Positions 36,915 through 46,874 of a stretch of DNA of 64,000 bases are shown one piece after another (the first letter of the stretch is position 1; each line of letters starts with the position of its first letter). This DNA is from an uncultured Planctomycetaceae bacterium. Lineage in GTDB: Bacteria; Planctomycetota; Planctomycetia; Planctomycetales; Planctomycetaceae. Made by a program: the position numbers and the translations under genes. Under the pieces are notes generated by a model. That model made no database searches. It was not told the origin of the DNA and saw only the letters and a program-made list of their open reading frames with translations. The stretch is from NCBI GenBank assembly GCA_943787265.1, contig CALSLT010000007.1:62001-126000 (forward strand), read 5' to 3'.

Positions 36915-38028
36915 GGTGCGCCTCGCTGTCACCGATGTAGACGTTGCCAAGGCCGTCAACGAAGACACCGTGCGGTCTGGCCGTGCGACACTTCAAGGGA
37001 TCGCCATCAGGCCCGTCGCCGCGCTGACCGTCACCGACGAGTAACTCCAGGATGCCAGTTGAAGCTCGAATGACTCGCACAGAATGACTCTCCGTGTCGG
37101 CAAGAAACACGTCTCCGGCGCGACTGATCGCAATTCCTTTCGGACCGGAAAGTGTGGCCAGCCTGGCCGGGCCGCCGTTTCCAGTGAAGCCTTTCTTACC
37201 GGTACCGGCAAGGTGATGCAGCGTCTTAGTCTTTAGGTCAATTCGATAAACGGCGTTCCCTTCACGAAGAGCCAGATAGAGGCTGTGCTTCCCGTCGAAG
37301 TCCAATGCTCGCGGCCCATTCAGCGGCGTCCCCTTGACCGAAGCACCGTCGGGCGTTGATTTTCGTGCTCCCGTACCGCCGAAGGTTTCAATGATGCCGC
37401 TTTCGAGATGCACGACTCGGACTCGGTGATTCCCGATGTCGCAGATGTAGAGATTTCCCTGGTGATCCAATGCGATCGAGTGTGGCCGGTTCAATGTCGC
37501 CTTAGTTGCCGGCCCGTTGTCGCCCGAGAATCCGACTTTGCCAGTTCCGGCGACGGTCGAGATGATTCCTGACTTCGCATCGACGCGTCGAACGATGTTG
37601 TTCTTCATTTCGACAAAAAACATATTCCCGGCAGAGTCGAAACGGACTTCGTACGGCTCGTTCAGTTTTGCTTCGGTCGCTGGCCCTCCATCGCCCGAGT
37701 ACCCCTGCTTGCCGCTGCCCGCAACGATGGTGATCTTGCCGGTTGATTCGTCCAGACGCCGCACGACGTGAGTGGCGATCTCACAGATGTAAAGTGCTCC
37801 GTCCGGCCCCTTGGCCAGGCCGTACGGTTCTCCAACGGGCGTTTCTTTCGCAACTCGTTCTCCGATTTCCAGACCGGGCGTTCCCGTGCCGGCAATCGTC
37901 ACCACATCCGCCGCCGATACTCTGCCGCTAACCAAGGCTAGTGCGAGTACGCCCGCAACTAACGTAAAAGTCAGCACGTGGCGTGACGAATTTCGAGGGC
38001 GGAAGAAGATGTAGTGGCGATGGTTCAT
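36889..38028 (-). CDS. Secreted NHL-repeat beta-propeller protein
   Basis: About 379 residues from the ATG at 38028 (AAAGGAAC about 8 nt upstream); an ATG 10 codons further upstream is possible. A signal peptide with a long basic start ends near SGRVSA/AD. About six NHL-like blades follow, with repeats of the type GxGxxGxSGDxGPAxxAxLNxP; examples are GSGKQGYSGDGGPATEA and GTGKVGFSGDNGPATKA. Such propellers mediate protein or RNA/ligand interactions; role here unknown. The 3' end overlaps the inverted repeat described separately. Confidence 0.88.
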   Translation of the reverse strand: MNHRHYIFFRPRNSSRHVLTFTLVAGVLALALVSGRVSAADVVTIAGTGTPGLEIGERVAKETPVGEPYGLAKGPDGALYICEIATHVVRRLDESTGKITIVAGSGKQGYSGDGGPATEAKLNEPYEVRFDSAGNMFFVEMKNNIVRRVDAKSGIISTVAGTGKVGFSGDNGPATKATLNRPHSIALDHQGNLYICDIGNHRVRVVHLESGIIETFGGTGARKSTPDGASVKGTPLNGPRALDFDGKHSLYLALREGNAVYRIDLKTKTLHHLAGTGKKGFTGNGGPARLATLSGPKGIAISRAGDVFLADTESHSVRVIRASTGILELLVGDGQRGDGPDGDPLKCRTARPHGVFVDGLGNVYIGDSEAHRVRRFSAD

Positions 38029-38162
38029 TCCAAAGTTCCTTTCGAGATGCAAGGCCATCGTTGCCTGCTGGACCGCAGTTCAACGGACCAGCCACTTTAG
38101 CGACGAACACCCCGCCGTGGGAGCATCGGCGGCGGTCACGGCTGCAATCTGCAGGCAGTTTG

Positions 38163-39632
38163 CTACTCGACAACATGCACAAGCATGGCGTCATGCCCGC
38201 GGGCACTCCAGTGTGAACTTGCCACAACCACAACGGTGTCGCTGACTTTCAAAGCACACTCTTTGAGGCCCCATGCCGTCGCGAATTCTGCCAGCTCGTC
38301 GCCAGCCTGGGCTGCTTGTTGCCAGACGATCGGAGTAATTCCCCAGAGTAGTGTCATCCGTCGCGCCGTTCGCCACGACCTGCAAACGGCCAGGACCGGC
38401 ACCAGTCGGCGCTCTTTCGAAATCGCCAGGGCCGATCGCCCAGAAACGGTCGCTACCGCGATCAGACGAGCGTCCAGTCGATCAGCCGTGGCCACCGCGC
38501 CGACGGCCACGGCTTCTGTAATGACTTGAGCCTGTGCGGAGGTCGCTGGCAGGTCCTGACGAACGACCGGGTTGGCCACAAGAAGTCTTTCAGCATCCCG
38601 GATGATTCGGCTCATCATGGCGACAGCCTCGCGGGAGTATTCGCCGATGGCGCTTTCGCCGGAAAGCATGACAGCGTCCGAACCGTCGAGCACGGCGTTC
38701 GCAACATCGCTGGTTTCGGCACGAGTCGGCAACTCATTCTGCTGCATGCTGTCGAGCATTTGGGTGGCCGTGATTACGGGCACACGCCTCTGGTTACACA
38801 GCCGAATGATGCGTTTTTGAATTCCCGGCACGGTGACGATATCTACTTCGACCCCCAGATCGCCTCGGGCAACCATCACCGCGTCAGATTCATCGATGAT
38901 CGCTTCGAGTTGTGCGACTGCTTCGCCCTTTTCGATCTTTGAAACGATCATTGGAGGCGTCGCTGTGCCGGAGTCTTCGATGCATGATCGCAACAACAGA
39001 ACGTCGTCAACACTTCGCACGAAGCTGAGGCCAACAAAATCAATCTGGTTCTCAATGGCCCATTGAAGGTCCACTCGATCTTTTTCTGTCAGCGACGGCG
39101 TGCTTAAAGCGACTCCTGGCAAGTTGACGCCCTGTCGACTGCGAATCTTTCCCGCAGCATCCACAACGCAGCGAGCCCATCCTGCTTCCTTGTCGGTTTC
39201 TTCGACACGCATTCCGACCGTTCCGTCGGCGAGAAGAATTCGATCGCCGGCTTTGACGTCATCGATCAAGGGCTTGTACGTGCAGGTCAGCTCGGAACTA
39301 TTGGCAGATTCGCGGCCGCGGATGAACGTAAAGACGGCTCCTTCGGGACAGGACACGCTACCACCAGTAAGCTGACCCAGCCGAATCTTCGGTCCCGACA
39401 GATCGCCAAGCAGTCCGACCGGTTTATCGAGTTCTTCGGACAGCGATCGCACATGATCAACAATTTTCGAAAGCCATTCGTGCGACCCATGAGCGAAGTT
39501 GAGTCGGAAGATGTCAACGCCGCGCAGGATGAGGTCGCGCAACGCTTCGCGGGTTTCGCAGGCTGGACCAACCGTGGCGATGATCTTCGTTCTGGCGAGC
39601 GGATTCTCTCGATAGTCGGTGCCAAAACTCAT
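38163..39632 (-). CDS. pyk: Pyruvate kinase
   Basis: 489 residues, standard length. Conserved blocks: ARTKIIATVGPA start, FRLNFAHGSHE, LGDLSGPKIRLG, and the catalytic region IVSKIEKGEAV with Lys, followed by VMVARGDLGVEV and ITATQMLDSM. The C-terminal domain is complete. It catalyses PEP + ADP to pyruvate + ATP at the end of glycolysis. The ATG has TAGGAG nearby. It starts 120 bp from the divergent pgpA gene. Confidence 0.96.
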   Translation of the reverse strand: MSFGTDYRENPLARTKIIATVGPACETREALRDLILRGVDIFRLNFAHGSHEWLSKIVDHVRSLSEELDKPVGLLGDLSGPKIRLGQLTGGSVSCPEGAVFTFIRGRESANSSELTCTYKPLIDDVKAGDRILLADGTVGMRVEETDKEAGWARCVVDAAGKIRSRQGVNLPGVALSTPSLTEKDRVDLQWAIENQIDFVGLSFVRSVDDVLLLRSCIEDSGTATPPMIVSKIEKGEAVAQLEAIIDESDAVMVARGDLGVEVDIVTVPGIQKRIIRLCNQRRVPVITATQMLDSMQQNELPTRAETSDVANAVLDGSDAVMLSGESAIGEYSREAVAMMSRIIRDAERLLVANPVVRQDLPATSAQAQVITEAVAVGAVATADRLDARLIAVATVSGRSALAISKERRLVPVLAVCRSWRTARRMTLLWGITPIVWQQAAQAGDELAEFATAWGLKECALKVSDTVVVVASSHWSARGHDAMLVHVVE

Positions 39633-39752
39633 GAACTGTCTCCTACGTCAAAAGTGCCGAGTGTGTGAACTTGCCTGTTCGTGATACTTCCCAGGCTCCA
39701 TCATGCGAGAGTGAGAACCTGCAAGCACTGTCTGCCGGAGTCTATCGAACAA

Positions 39753-40259
39753 ATGCAAGAGACGAATCGCAATCCGCTGATTGATCGCCTTTCGATTGTG
39801 CTGGGGACGGGGCTCGGCATCGGCTTCGCGCCGGTTGCACCGGGAACTTTCGGGAGTTTGCTTGGTCCACCGCTGGTCTGGGGAGTGCTCCAGACCGGGT
39901 TGCCGGTGCCCGCCGTGCTTGCCTTTGCAGCAGTGTTTATCGCTGTCGGAATTCCAATCTGTACGGCAGCGTCCGCAGCACTGGGCAAGCATGATCCCGG
40001 TCAAGTTGTGTACGACGAAATTGCCGCCTTCTGGATCGTTTTCCTGCCGCACATCCTGCTTGGAAAACCGATTGGCTGGTTGGCCGCGATCGGCGGCTTC
40101 GTATTCTTCCGAGTTTTCGACATCGCCAAACCCTGGCCAGTCAGTCGTCTTGAAAAGCTGCCCGATGGTTCTGGAATCATGGCAGACGATCTTGCTGCCG
40201 GTGCCTTCGCCGCAGCTTGCCTGTTTATCCTGGAAGAAGTCGTCGCTCGATACTTTTGA
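39753..40259 (+). CDS. pgpA: Phosphatidylglycerophosphatase A
   Basis: 168 residues from the ATG at 39753; the frame is open upstream but non-conserved. GTGLGIGFAPVAPGTFGSLLG is the family's N-terminal signature, followed by YDEIAAFW (metal-binding Asp/Glu) and RVFDIAKPWP, with three or four membrane helices. PgpA dephosphorylates phosphatidylglycerophosphate to phosphatidylglycerol in membrane lipid synthesis. Confidence 0.93.
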   Translation: MQETNRNPLIDRLSIVLGTGLGIGFAPVAPGTFGSLLGPPLVWGVLQTGLPVPAVLAFAAVFIAVGIPICTAASAALGKHDPGQVVYDEIAAFWIVFLPHILLGKPIGWLAAIGGFVFFRVFDIAKPWPVSRLEKLPDGSGIMADDLAAGAFAAACLFILEEVVARYF

Positions 40260-40472
40260 CCGGTTTTTGATCTGAAAGAGTCTCCAGCCGCGGTACGATG
40301 CCATCAATATCTAGAGCACTTTCAGAAATGGTTTTCAGTGTCCTGCAGGAGGGCCACCAAGGAAACAAAGGCCATTCAGCGTTCCAGCTCCTGCACAGAT
40401 ACCATGAAAATGGCCTAAGCGAGAAGTTTGCGAAAGATTGCCGGATCGCGACTTACCAGGAGATTGATAACG

Positions 40473-41792
40473 ATGGAGAACGGAACGAATGGCCGAACTC
40501 TGGCCAGCGGTACTCGGTCAGCACTAATCGCTTTGTGTGTTGTGCTGTTTTCGTTTCACGCCGCGTGTGCCGACATCGTCTATCTGAAGACGGGCGGAGT
40601 CATGCGAGGCTTGATCAAAACAGCCGACGACTCCAAAGACGATACGTCGGTGACGATGAGTCTGTTATCCGGCGCTGAAGTCGAACTGACCGTTGAGCAC
40701 ATCTCCAGCCGACAGCTTCGGCCGCTGAAGTTCGAAGAGTACGAAGTCCGCGCGGAGTCACTGCCAGACACTCTGAAAGCGCACTGGGAACTCGCTGAGT
40801 GGTGTCGCGAACAGAAGCTGGACGAGCAACGTGAGATTCACCTGGAAATCGTTCTCGCGATCGATCCGGAACACCGGCAGGCCCACTACGGATTGAGGCA
40901 CACGTTTTATCGTGAACAGTGGATGACTCGCGAAGAGTACGACCAGACTCGAATTGCCGACGGCTTCGTTAAGTACAAAGGCAAGTGGGTACGGGCCGAC
41001 AAGCTTGAATCCGTAAAGAGTGACGATGCGGCTACGAAGGCTGAACGAGAGTGGTATGCCAAGGTTCGAATCTGGTTGAACTGGGCGACCGGCAACCATC
41101 CCGAACGAGCTGCCGACGGCTTGAACAATCTGCGAGAGATCGGTGAGCCCGAGGCTGTTTCAGCTCTCGTCCAGTTCCTGGGAAAAAGCCAGCGAGCCGA
41201 CGTGCGACGATTGTTCATTGAAATCGTCGGGAAGATCGAAGGCACGGCACCAATTGTTCCATTGGCAACGCTGTCCGTTCGCGAAGATGTCAGAGAACTT
41301 CGTGAACTGGCACTGACGATGATCGGCGAGGCTCACTACGACCAGGCTCGGCAGCTTGTGATCGATGAACTCCGCGATCGAAATAACATCGTCGTACGCC
41401 GCGCAGGAACAGTCCTGGCAAAGATCGGTGACGAAACTTCGGTTCCTGCGCTGATCCGGGCTCTCGTCACAACACACAGCTACAAGGTGCGAGTTCCCGT
41501 GCAGGGCTACAGCTTCGGCGTCGACGGTTCGATCCCAAGCGGCTCAGGACTGCCTCCAGAAATTGAAATCGGACTTCGAACCGGCGTTTACGACAGCGTT
41601 CAGGTCGTGCCACTTCTGGGTGCGGCGCGAGCAACAAAACTGATTCCCGTCGCCATCAACCGTGAAAACGCCGAGGTTCTGATGGCGCTGCGTCAGATCA
41701 CGGAGAACAATTTCGGCTTCGACGAAAAATCCTGGCAACGCTGGTGGAACGTCGATCGCAGCCAGACAACCCTCGCGCCGGACCTTCCTTAG
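40473..41792 (+). CDS. Secreted HEAT-repeat protein
   Basis: 439 residues. The ATG at 40473 has AGGAG about 12 nt upstream and starts a signal peptide (ALIALCVVLFSFHAACA). A beta-rich N-terminal domain (DIVYLKTGGVMRGLIK ... ELTVEHISSRQL) is typical of planctomycete proteins with a small 'SH3-like/DUF' start. Residues about 90-200 contain a WMTREEYDQTRIADGFVKYKGKWV-type motif, and 220-360 two to three HEAT repeats. Periplasmic scaffold-type function inferred; no enzyme motif. Confidence 0.8.
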   Translation: MENGTNGRTLASGTRSALIALCVVLFSFHAACADIVYLKTGGVMRGLIKTADDSKDDTSVTMSLLSGAEVELTVEHISSRQLRPLKFEEYEVRAESLPDTLKAHWELAEWCREQKLDEQREIHLEIVLAIDPEHRQAHYGLRHTFYREQWMTREEYDQTRIADGFVKYKGKWVRADKLESVKSDDAATKAEREWYAKVRIWLNWATGNHPERAADGLNNLREIGEPEAVSALVQFLGKSQRADVRRLFIEIVGKIEGTAPIVPLATLSVREDVRELRELALTMIGEAHYDQARQLVIDELRDRNNIVVRRAGTVLAKIGDETSVPALIRALVTTHSYKVRVPVQGYSFGVDGSIPSGSGLPPEIEIGLRTGVYDSVQVVPLLGAARATKLIPVAINRENAEVLMALRQITENNFGFDEKSWQRWWNVDRSQTTLAPDLP

Positions 41793-41818
41793 CTCCACCG
41801 TTGAGTCAGAACTGCAAG

Positions 41819-43819
41819 CTACATTTCGCTAAGAAGTTCGGTGTCAGTGATCACGCGACATTCGGGCAGGCTTGATAGAAACAGTCGGCCGTAAGGTTTC
41901 GTCCGGACTCGAGGGTCGAGAATCACAACCTGGCCAGTGTCCTGGCTGGAACGGATCAATCGGCCGAACCCTTGCTTCAGTTTGATAATCGCTTCCGGAA
42001 CCTGGTATTCCATGAATGGATTGCCGCCACGAGCACGGATGGACTCGACGCGAGCTTCCAGAAGCGGCTGATCAGGAACGCTGAAGGGTAGCTTGGTGAT
42101 GATGACGTTCTGAAGAGCGTCGCCCGGCACGTCGACCCCCTGCCAGAAACTGTCCGCTCCAAACAAAACAGCACTAGGTTCCTTGCGAAACTTTTCAAGC
42201 ATCTGTGACCGCGGGAGTCCGTCGCCCTGACAGTACAACGCAATGTTCTGTTCGCTGAACCACGACCCGAGTCTTGCCGAACAATTCTTGAGCGTCCGGT
42301 AGCTCGTGAATAAAACAAACGCTCGACCGGCAGTTTCCAGAACGTGTTGCTGGATTGCCGCACAAAGTGCAGTTTCAAAATCGGCTGGCTTCGCAGTCGG
42401 GTCCGGCATTCGGTCGCGGACGATCAGCTTTACCTGGCGTTGGTAGTCAAAGGGACTTCCCAGTTTCTTCTCAATTGCCGATGTCAGTCCCAGTCGACTC
42501 TTGAAAAAGTCAAAGTTCTCTTCGCCAATCGCCAATGTGGCGCTCGCCAGAACGACCGTCTTCTTGACGTTGAACAATTCGTCTCGAAGGACTGGACCAA
42601 CTTCGACGGGACACGAGACAAGGCGAGTTGATTCTCGACGACCAGACGTTGCTTCAATCCAAAAAACGGAATCATCTTCGGTTTGCGAAATCCACGAATC
42701 GACCGACATGGCCAGCATGCTGCAGCGTTCTGACGCGGACTTGAGCTCAATGCGTTTCTCTTCCGCCTCGATCTCTTCTGACTCCTGGGCCAGACGAAGG
42801 CCGAGTTTGCGGAGTGCAGGCGTCAGTTCGTTGGGAATCTCGACGGGACTTCTCACTCGGCCGTTAGTGGGACACTTCGACTGTCGCCAGTTTCGCATGG
42901 CTGCGAAAAAATCGGCGTAGTACTCGCGAAGTCGAATCACCGCTTTCTGGCAGTCGGTCAGATTGTGTGCAACCAGCAGACCTTTGTTTGTCCGATCGTT
43001 GTAGAGGCGATTGAGCAAGTATTCGACCTGACCGCTGGAAGCTGATATCCCGAGGTGGTCGCCAGCAACGCCCTCGATCGTGTGAGCTTCGTCGAGAATC
43101 GCAATGTCGTAATCGGGCAGGATCGCCGCTCCGTCACGCCGCAACGCCAGATCAGAGAAGAACAACGCGTGATTCACGACCAGAATGTCGGCATTCCAGA
43201 TTCGGCGGCGAGCCTGGAAGTAGTAGCAGTCTTCGTAGAAGTCGCAGTGCTTGCCGAGACAATTGCCGTGTTCACTCTGAACTTCTTCCCAGACCGAAGG
43301 CATCGGGCGAAAGTCGAGATCCGAGCGACTGCCGTCTTTGGTCGACTTGGACCATTCGACAATGTCTTCAAGCTGCCGGACTTCTTCCGGGCGAGCGTAC
43401 AACGAATCAGAACGCTCAATCGCACCGAACATCCGTCGCAGACTGATGTAGTTAGACCGGCCTTTAACGAGCACCGACGAGAACTCGACCGGCAAAACGG
43501 AATTCAGAAACGGAAGGTCGCGGTGAAACAGTTGCTCCTGCAAACTGATCGTGTGCGTTGAAATCACGATCCGCTTGCGAGGCTGTTTGTCGTCCTTCTT
43601 TTCGCCTTGGTCGCTGGTCGCGTGCAGGATAGCTGGCACCAGATACGCGAAGCTTTTACCGACTCCGGTTCCAGCCTCAACGACCAGATGCGATTCCTCA
43701 CGAATCGCCTGCTCAACGGCGGATGCCATTTCCAGTTGTTGAGGCCGACTTTCGTAGCGTTCCAGGCGTTGGGCAATTCGCCCATCGTCACCGAGAATGG
43801 ATTGAGCGTCGAGTTCCAT
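41819..43819 (-). CDS. DinG/XPD-type superfamily 2 DNA helicase
   Basis: 666 residues. Walker A EAGTGVGKS (about 50), DEAH box DEAHTIEG (about 238) and C-terminal motifs (LFTSYRTLKN; ADSFWQGVDVPGD; GFGRLIRSSQDTG, arginine fingers) define a DinG-like ATP-dependent helicase. Of the four Fe-S cluster cysteines, three are present (C-x4-C-x5-C near 187-198), but the first (expected at KGRSNYxCLRR) is Ser (NYISLRR). The ATG directly follows the SpoIIE-type gene's stop (TAAATG), indicating coupling. Role in resolving R-loops or DNA repair is inferred from the family. Confidence 0.9.
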   Translation of the reverse strand: MELDAQSILGDDGRIAQRLERYESRPQQLEMASAVEQAIREESHLVVEAGTGVGKSFAYLVPAILHATSDQGEKKDDKQPRKRIVISTHTISLQEQLFHRDLPFLNSVLPVEFSSVLVKGRSNYISLRRMFGAIERSDSLYARPEEVRQLEDIVEWSKSTKDGSRSDLDFRPMPSVWEEVQSEHGNCLGKHCDFYEDCYYFQARRRIWNADILVVNHALFFSDLALRRDGAAILPDYDIAILDEAHTIEGVAGDHLGISASSGQVEYLLNRLYNDRTNKGLLVAHNLTDCQKAVIRLREYYADFFAAMRNWRQSKCPTNGRVRSPVEIPNELTPALRKLGLRLAQESEEIEAEEKRIELKSASERCSMLAMSVDSWISQTEDDSVFWIEATSGRRESTRLVSCPVEVGPVLRDELFNVKKTVVLASATLAIGEENFDFFKSRLGLTSAIEKKLGSPFDYQRQVKLIVRDRMPDPTAKPADFETALCAAIQQHVLETAGRAFVLFTSYRTLKNCSARLGSWFSEQNIALYCQGDGLPRSQMLEKFRKEPSAVLFGADSFWQGVDVPGDALQNVIITKLPFSVPDQPLLEARVESIRARGGNPFMEYQVPEAIIKLKQGFGRLIRSSQDTGQVVILDPRVRTKPYGRLFLSSLPECRVITDTELLSEM

Positions 43820-45574
43820 TTACGGGACTCGCTGAAAAGCGACGATGCAAAGGTCATCGCTTTGCGAGTGGCCACCTGCGAAGCGACTGACATCGTCGAC
43901 TGTCGCTTTGACGAGAGCATCGACCTCAAGCGGGCCGCCTTTTATGAATGCCTGCAGCCGTTTGCTGCCGTAGATCTCACGGTTGGTTTTCATGGCTTCC
44001 GTGACGCCATCCGTGTAAAGCACCCACGTGTCACCACTCTTCAGCGGGTGAGCCGATTGAACGAACGTTTGATCCGGAATAATTCCTAACGGCAGCCCAG
44101 TATCGTCACCTTCGATCTGCTCGACATTCCCGTCCAGGTCGCGAGCGATCGGCGGAAGATGACCCGCGCTGACCAGAACGATCTCATGCGATTTCGGCTC
44201 CAGCACAGCCATCGCGCACGTGATAAATCGGTGACCGAGTCCGCTGGTCGCGATTTCAGAATTCAGACCGGACATCGCTTCGGCCGGCGTCTTCTTGGTT
44301 AACAAGTGGTATCTTGCTGCGGAGTAAAGGCGAGCCATCAGCAACGCGGCAGGGACACCTTTACCAGCGACATCCGCCACCGTAATTGCAATGCGACCAT
44401 CGGGGAGTTCGATGTAGTCGTAGTAGTCGCCGCCGACATGTTGAGCAGCCTCATAGAAGTCCGCGAAGTCGTATTCTTTGACGTCAGGCGACTTGTTCGG
44501 CAAGAAACCAATCTGCACCTGCATGGCGATCTCGAGATCGCGTTCCAGGTTTTGTCGATTGATCAACGTCTGGTGCATGTTCGCATTTTCGATGGCGAGC
44601 GTGCACTGCGTCGCAATGTTGACGAGCAGGTCGAGATCGTCTTCGGTGAACTTTGACCTCAAATCGAAAGTCGTGATCTGGATCACTCCAAGCCGTTGTC
44701 CGGCCTGAGTAATCAACGGAGCACACATCATCGATCGAATCTGCAATCCGGCCAGACTCTCGCTGCTGACAAACCGACTGTCTTCACTGGCGTCGGCGCT
44801 GAGGATCGCTTCGCCCGACCGCATGGCTCGATTGACGATCGTCCGACTAACCGACATCGAGTCGTCATCTTTTCGCCGGTTACGGCAGGCTCTGACTTGA
44901 GGTTCTTCCTGATCCTCTTCCTTCAGCAGCACGAACGCCTGATCGGCCTGTGGGAAGATCTGGAACAGAGCGTCGAGAATCGACGGCAGCACGTCGTCAA
45001 TGTTCAGGACGTTACTGAGGTGCTTGCCGATTTCGAGAATCGCTCGCAGTTTGACTTCCGGTTTGACGCTCAGCCGAACGCCGGAACCTGAGCGAGCGTC
45101 AATTCGCGAGATGATTGATGAACGTTCGTCGTCGTCATCATCGCCAAGTGCCTCATCCGCGTTGACTGGAACGCTGATGTTCGCAGTTGCCCGAATGGCG
45201 TCGTTGTCCGCAGGCTTTCTCGGTTTAACGTAGGCCGTGTCTTCACTGAGGTCGCCGTTGCTGCTGTCGTCATGAAACGAGTAGGTGTACTCGCACACCC
45301 GAACGACATCGCTTTCCTTCAATAGTGTGGGCTCGGCAACGTCTGCTTCGTTGACCTGAGTGCCGTTTCGGCTGCGAAGATCTTTGACGTAGTAGCTGCC
45401 GTGCGACTGAACGATCTGAGCGTGTTGACGGCTGACAGCTCCGTCTTCGAGGATCACCGCGCAACTGGGGTGTCGACCGAAAACGATGCGGTCGCCCTCA
45501 AGCGGGATAACCTTCCCCGCGTCTTCGCCAGTGAGTACCTTCAGATGTGCCACAGTGGCCCCAGCATTGAGCAT
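43820..45574 (-). CDS. FHA-GAF-SpoIIE-type PP2C phosphatase
   Basis: 584 residues. An FHA domain (about 1-95) with GRHPSC, SRQHA and LRSRNGTQVN binds phosphothreonine. A variable acidic linker precedes a GAF domain (about 170-330), then a SpoIIE/RsbU-like PP2C phosphatase (about 380-584): YYDYIELPDGRIAITVADVAGKG, metal Asp residues and SDDLCIVAF. Such proteins dephosphorylate anti-sigma-antagonist or other Ser/Thr phosphoproteins in stress signalling; the partner kinase is not in the window. Stop and the helicase start are adjacent, so they share a transcript. Confidence 0.9.
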   Translation of the reverse strand: MLNAGATVAHLKVLTGEDAGKVIPLEGDRIVFGRHPSCAVILEDGAVSRQHAQIVQSHGSYYVKDLRSRNGTQVNEADVAEPTLLKESDVVRVCEYTYSFHDDSSNGDLSEDTAYVKPRKPADNDAIRATANISVPVNADEALGDDDDDERSSIISRIDARSGSGVRLSVKPEVKLRAILEIGKHLSNVLNIDDVLPSILDALFQIFPQADQAFVLLKEEDQEEPQVRACRNRRKDDDSMSVSRTIVNRAMRSGEAILSADASEDSRFVSSESLAGLQIRSMMCAPLITQAGQRLGVIQITTFDLRSKFTEDDLDLLVNIATQCTLAIENANMHQTLINRQNLERDLEIAMQVQIGFLPNKSPDVKEYDFADFYEAAQHVGGDYYDYIELPDGRIAITVADVAGKGVPAALLMARLYSAARYHLLTKKTPAEAMSGLNSEIATSGLGHRFITCAMAVLEPKSHEIVLVSAGHLPPIARDLDGNVEQIEGDDTGLPLGIIPDQTFVQSAHPLKSGDTWVLYTDGVTEAMKTNREIYGSKRLQAFIKGGPLEVDALVKATVDDVSRFAGGHSQSDDLCIVAFQRVP

Positions 45575-45739
45575 GAAACGCCGCGCGATCGCGCGTGAAA
45601 AACGCTGGTCAGTCTAATCAGGCGACGACGGTCCGGCAACGAGGCGAGCGTCTCACAGGCATCGTGCAGAACGCCTGTTCGGTAACTGACCATCCGCAAC
45701 TTTCGCAGGAAATGAATGCCGACCTGATTTGCGGCCGTC

Positions 45740-46804
45740 TCATTTTTCGGGTTGTTGCTTGCGCGGAACTTTCATCTCGAACGTCACCAACTGGTCTTCG
45801 CGCCTGACGACGAGACGTAATGTGTCTCCTGCCTCAAGGCGTCCGAACGCGGCTGCCAGCTCCTTGACCGACTGCACGAGGTCGTCGTTAACGAATAGAA
45901 CCAGATCGTCCGGCTCCAGTTTCTCCGCATGAGCTGCGGACCCATCAACCAAAGCGTTCACGTACGCCGGTGTTCGAAACAGAACGTCGGGGACCATCAC
46001 AATCCCGAAATCGATTGGTGAATATCGCAGTTCTTTTTCCGGCTCGTCGAGCGGCTGGCGTTGAGAACGAAAGTTGCCTGAAATGATTTCTCCGATGGCG
46101 GTTGTCAGTTCAGAGATCGGAATCGAATAGTTCAGCCAGGTGTTGGTTTCGGCGTTCCGGACTTCCCGACCAATCATGCCGAGCAGTTTGCCTTCGCGAG
46201 TGGCCAGCAGCCCGCCAGCAGCTCCCGAGTTGTTGGTGATGGCGTCGACGACGTAAACCGCCCCGTCGTAAGGAATTTCGAACGTCCCGCGACGGGTCTT
46301 CAATTTCGTTTTCGCGGCGATGACGCCGTGGAGAACTGAAACAGCTTCATCCCCGGTGGCCACCTTGAACATATTGCTGAAGCCGAGAATCCGCGTTCCT
46401 TCGCTGGCGGACCCAATACCCGACGTCAGATCGAAGAATGGCAGATTGAGTTCCTGGTCGAGAGCCTCGATTTTCAGGACGGCCAGTTCAAGTTGAGGCT
46501 CGGCTCCAAGCACGGTTGCCGTGTACCGCCGACCGTCGTTCAGCACGACGATGACTTCGTCCGCGTCGAGCACGTGACTCCAGACGGTGACGATGTGCCC
46601 GTCTTTCGAAACGAGAAAGCCGCTTCCAAAAGCGGCAAGCCCTCTCAGACCACCCGCGCCGAAAATCTTCACCATTCGAGGCAGGACGTATTCGATTGTT
46701 TGAGAACTTGATCGGCTTCCTGCAGCGCTGACCGGGTCGGGAATCATTCCCGACGAGGCGGCCGCGAGGGCGGCAATCAATGCGAATTTGCTGACTCGAA
46801 ACAT
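45740..46804 (-). CDS. HtrA-like protein, probably protease-dead, with PDZ
   Basis: 354 residues from the ATG at 46804; a signal peptide (ALIAALAAASSGMIPDPVSA) follows. The trypsin-like fold is at about 45-215 and a PDZ domain at about 245-345. The active site is degraded: His77 is kept (VWSHVL), but the Asp position is Glu106 (PQLELAVLKI), and the GNSGGP serine loop reads SGAAGG, with the Ser position as Ala195. It is therefore likely an inactive scaffold or chaperone. It is 71 bp from the end of the large, active-looking HtrA gene on the same strand, so a shared role is plausible. Confidence 0.8.
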   Translation of the reverse strand: MFRVSKFALIAALAAASSGMIPDPVSAAGSRSSSQTIEYVLPRMVKIFGAGGLRGLAAFGSGFLVSKDGHIVTVWSHVLDADEVIVVLNDGRRYTATVLGAEPQLELAVLKIEALDQELNLPFFDLTSGIGSASEGTRILGFSNMFKVATGDEAVSVLHGVIAAKTKLKTRRGTFEIPYDGAVYVVDAITNNSGAAGGLLATREGKLLGMIGREVRNAETNTWLNYSIPISELTTAIGEIISGNFRSQRQPLDEPEKELRYSPIDFGIVMVPDVLFRTPAYVNALVDGSAAHAEKLEPDDLVLFVNDDLVQSVKELAAAFGRLEAGDTLRLVVRREDQLVTFEMKVPRKQQPEK

Positions 46805-46874
46805 GGCGATCACTTTGAGAAGGCGAGAATCCATTCACGACAGACGACAATCGGAACGGTTTCGAACTCTCGCG

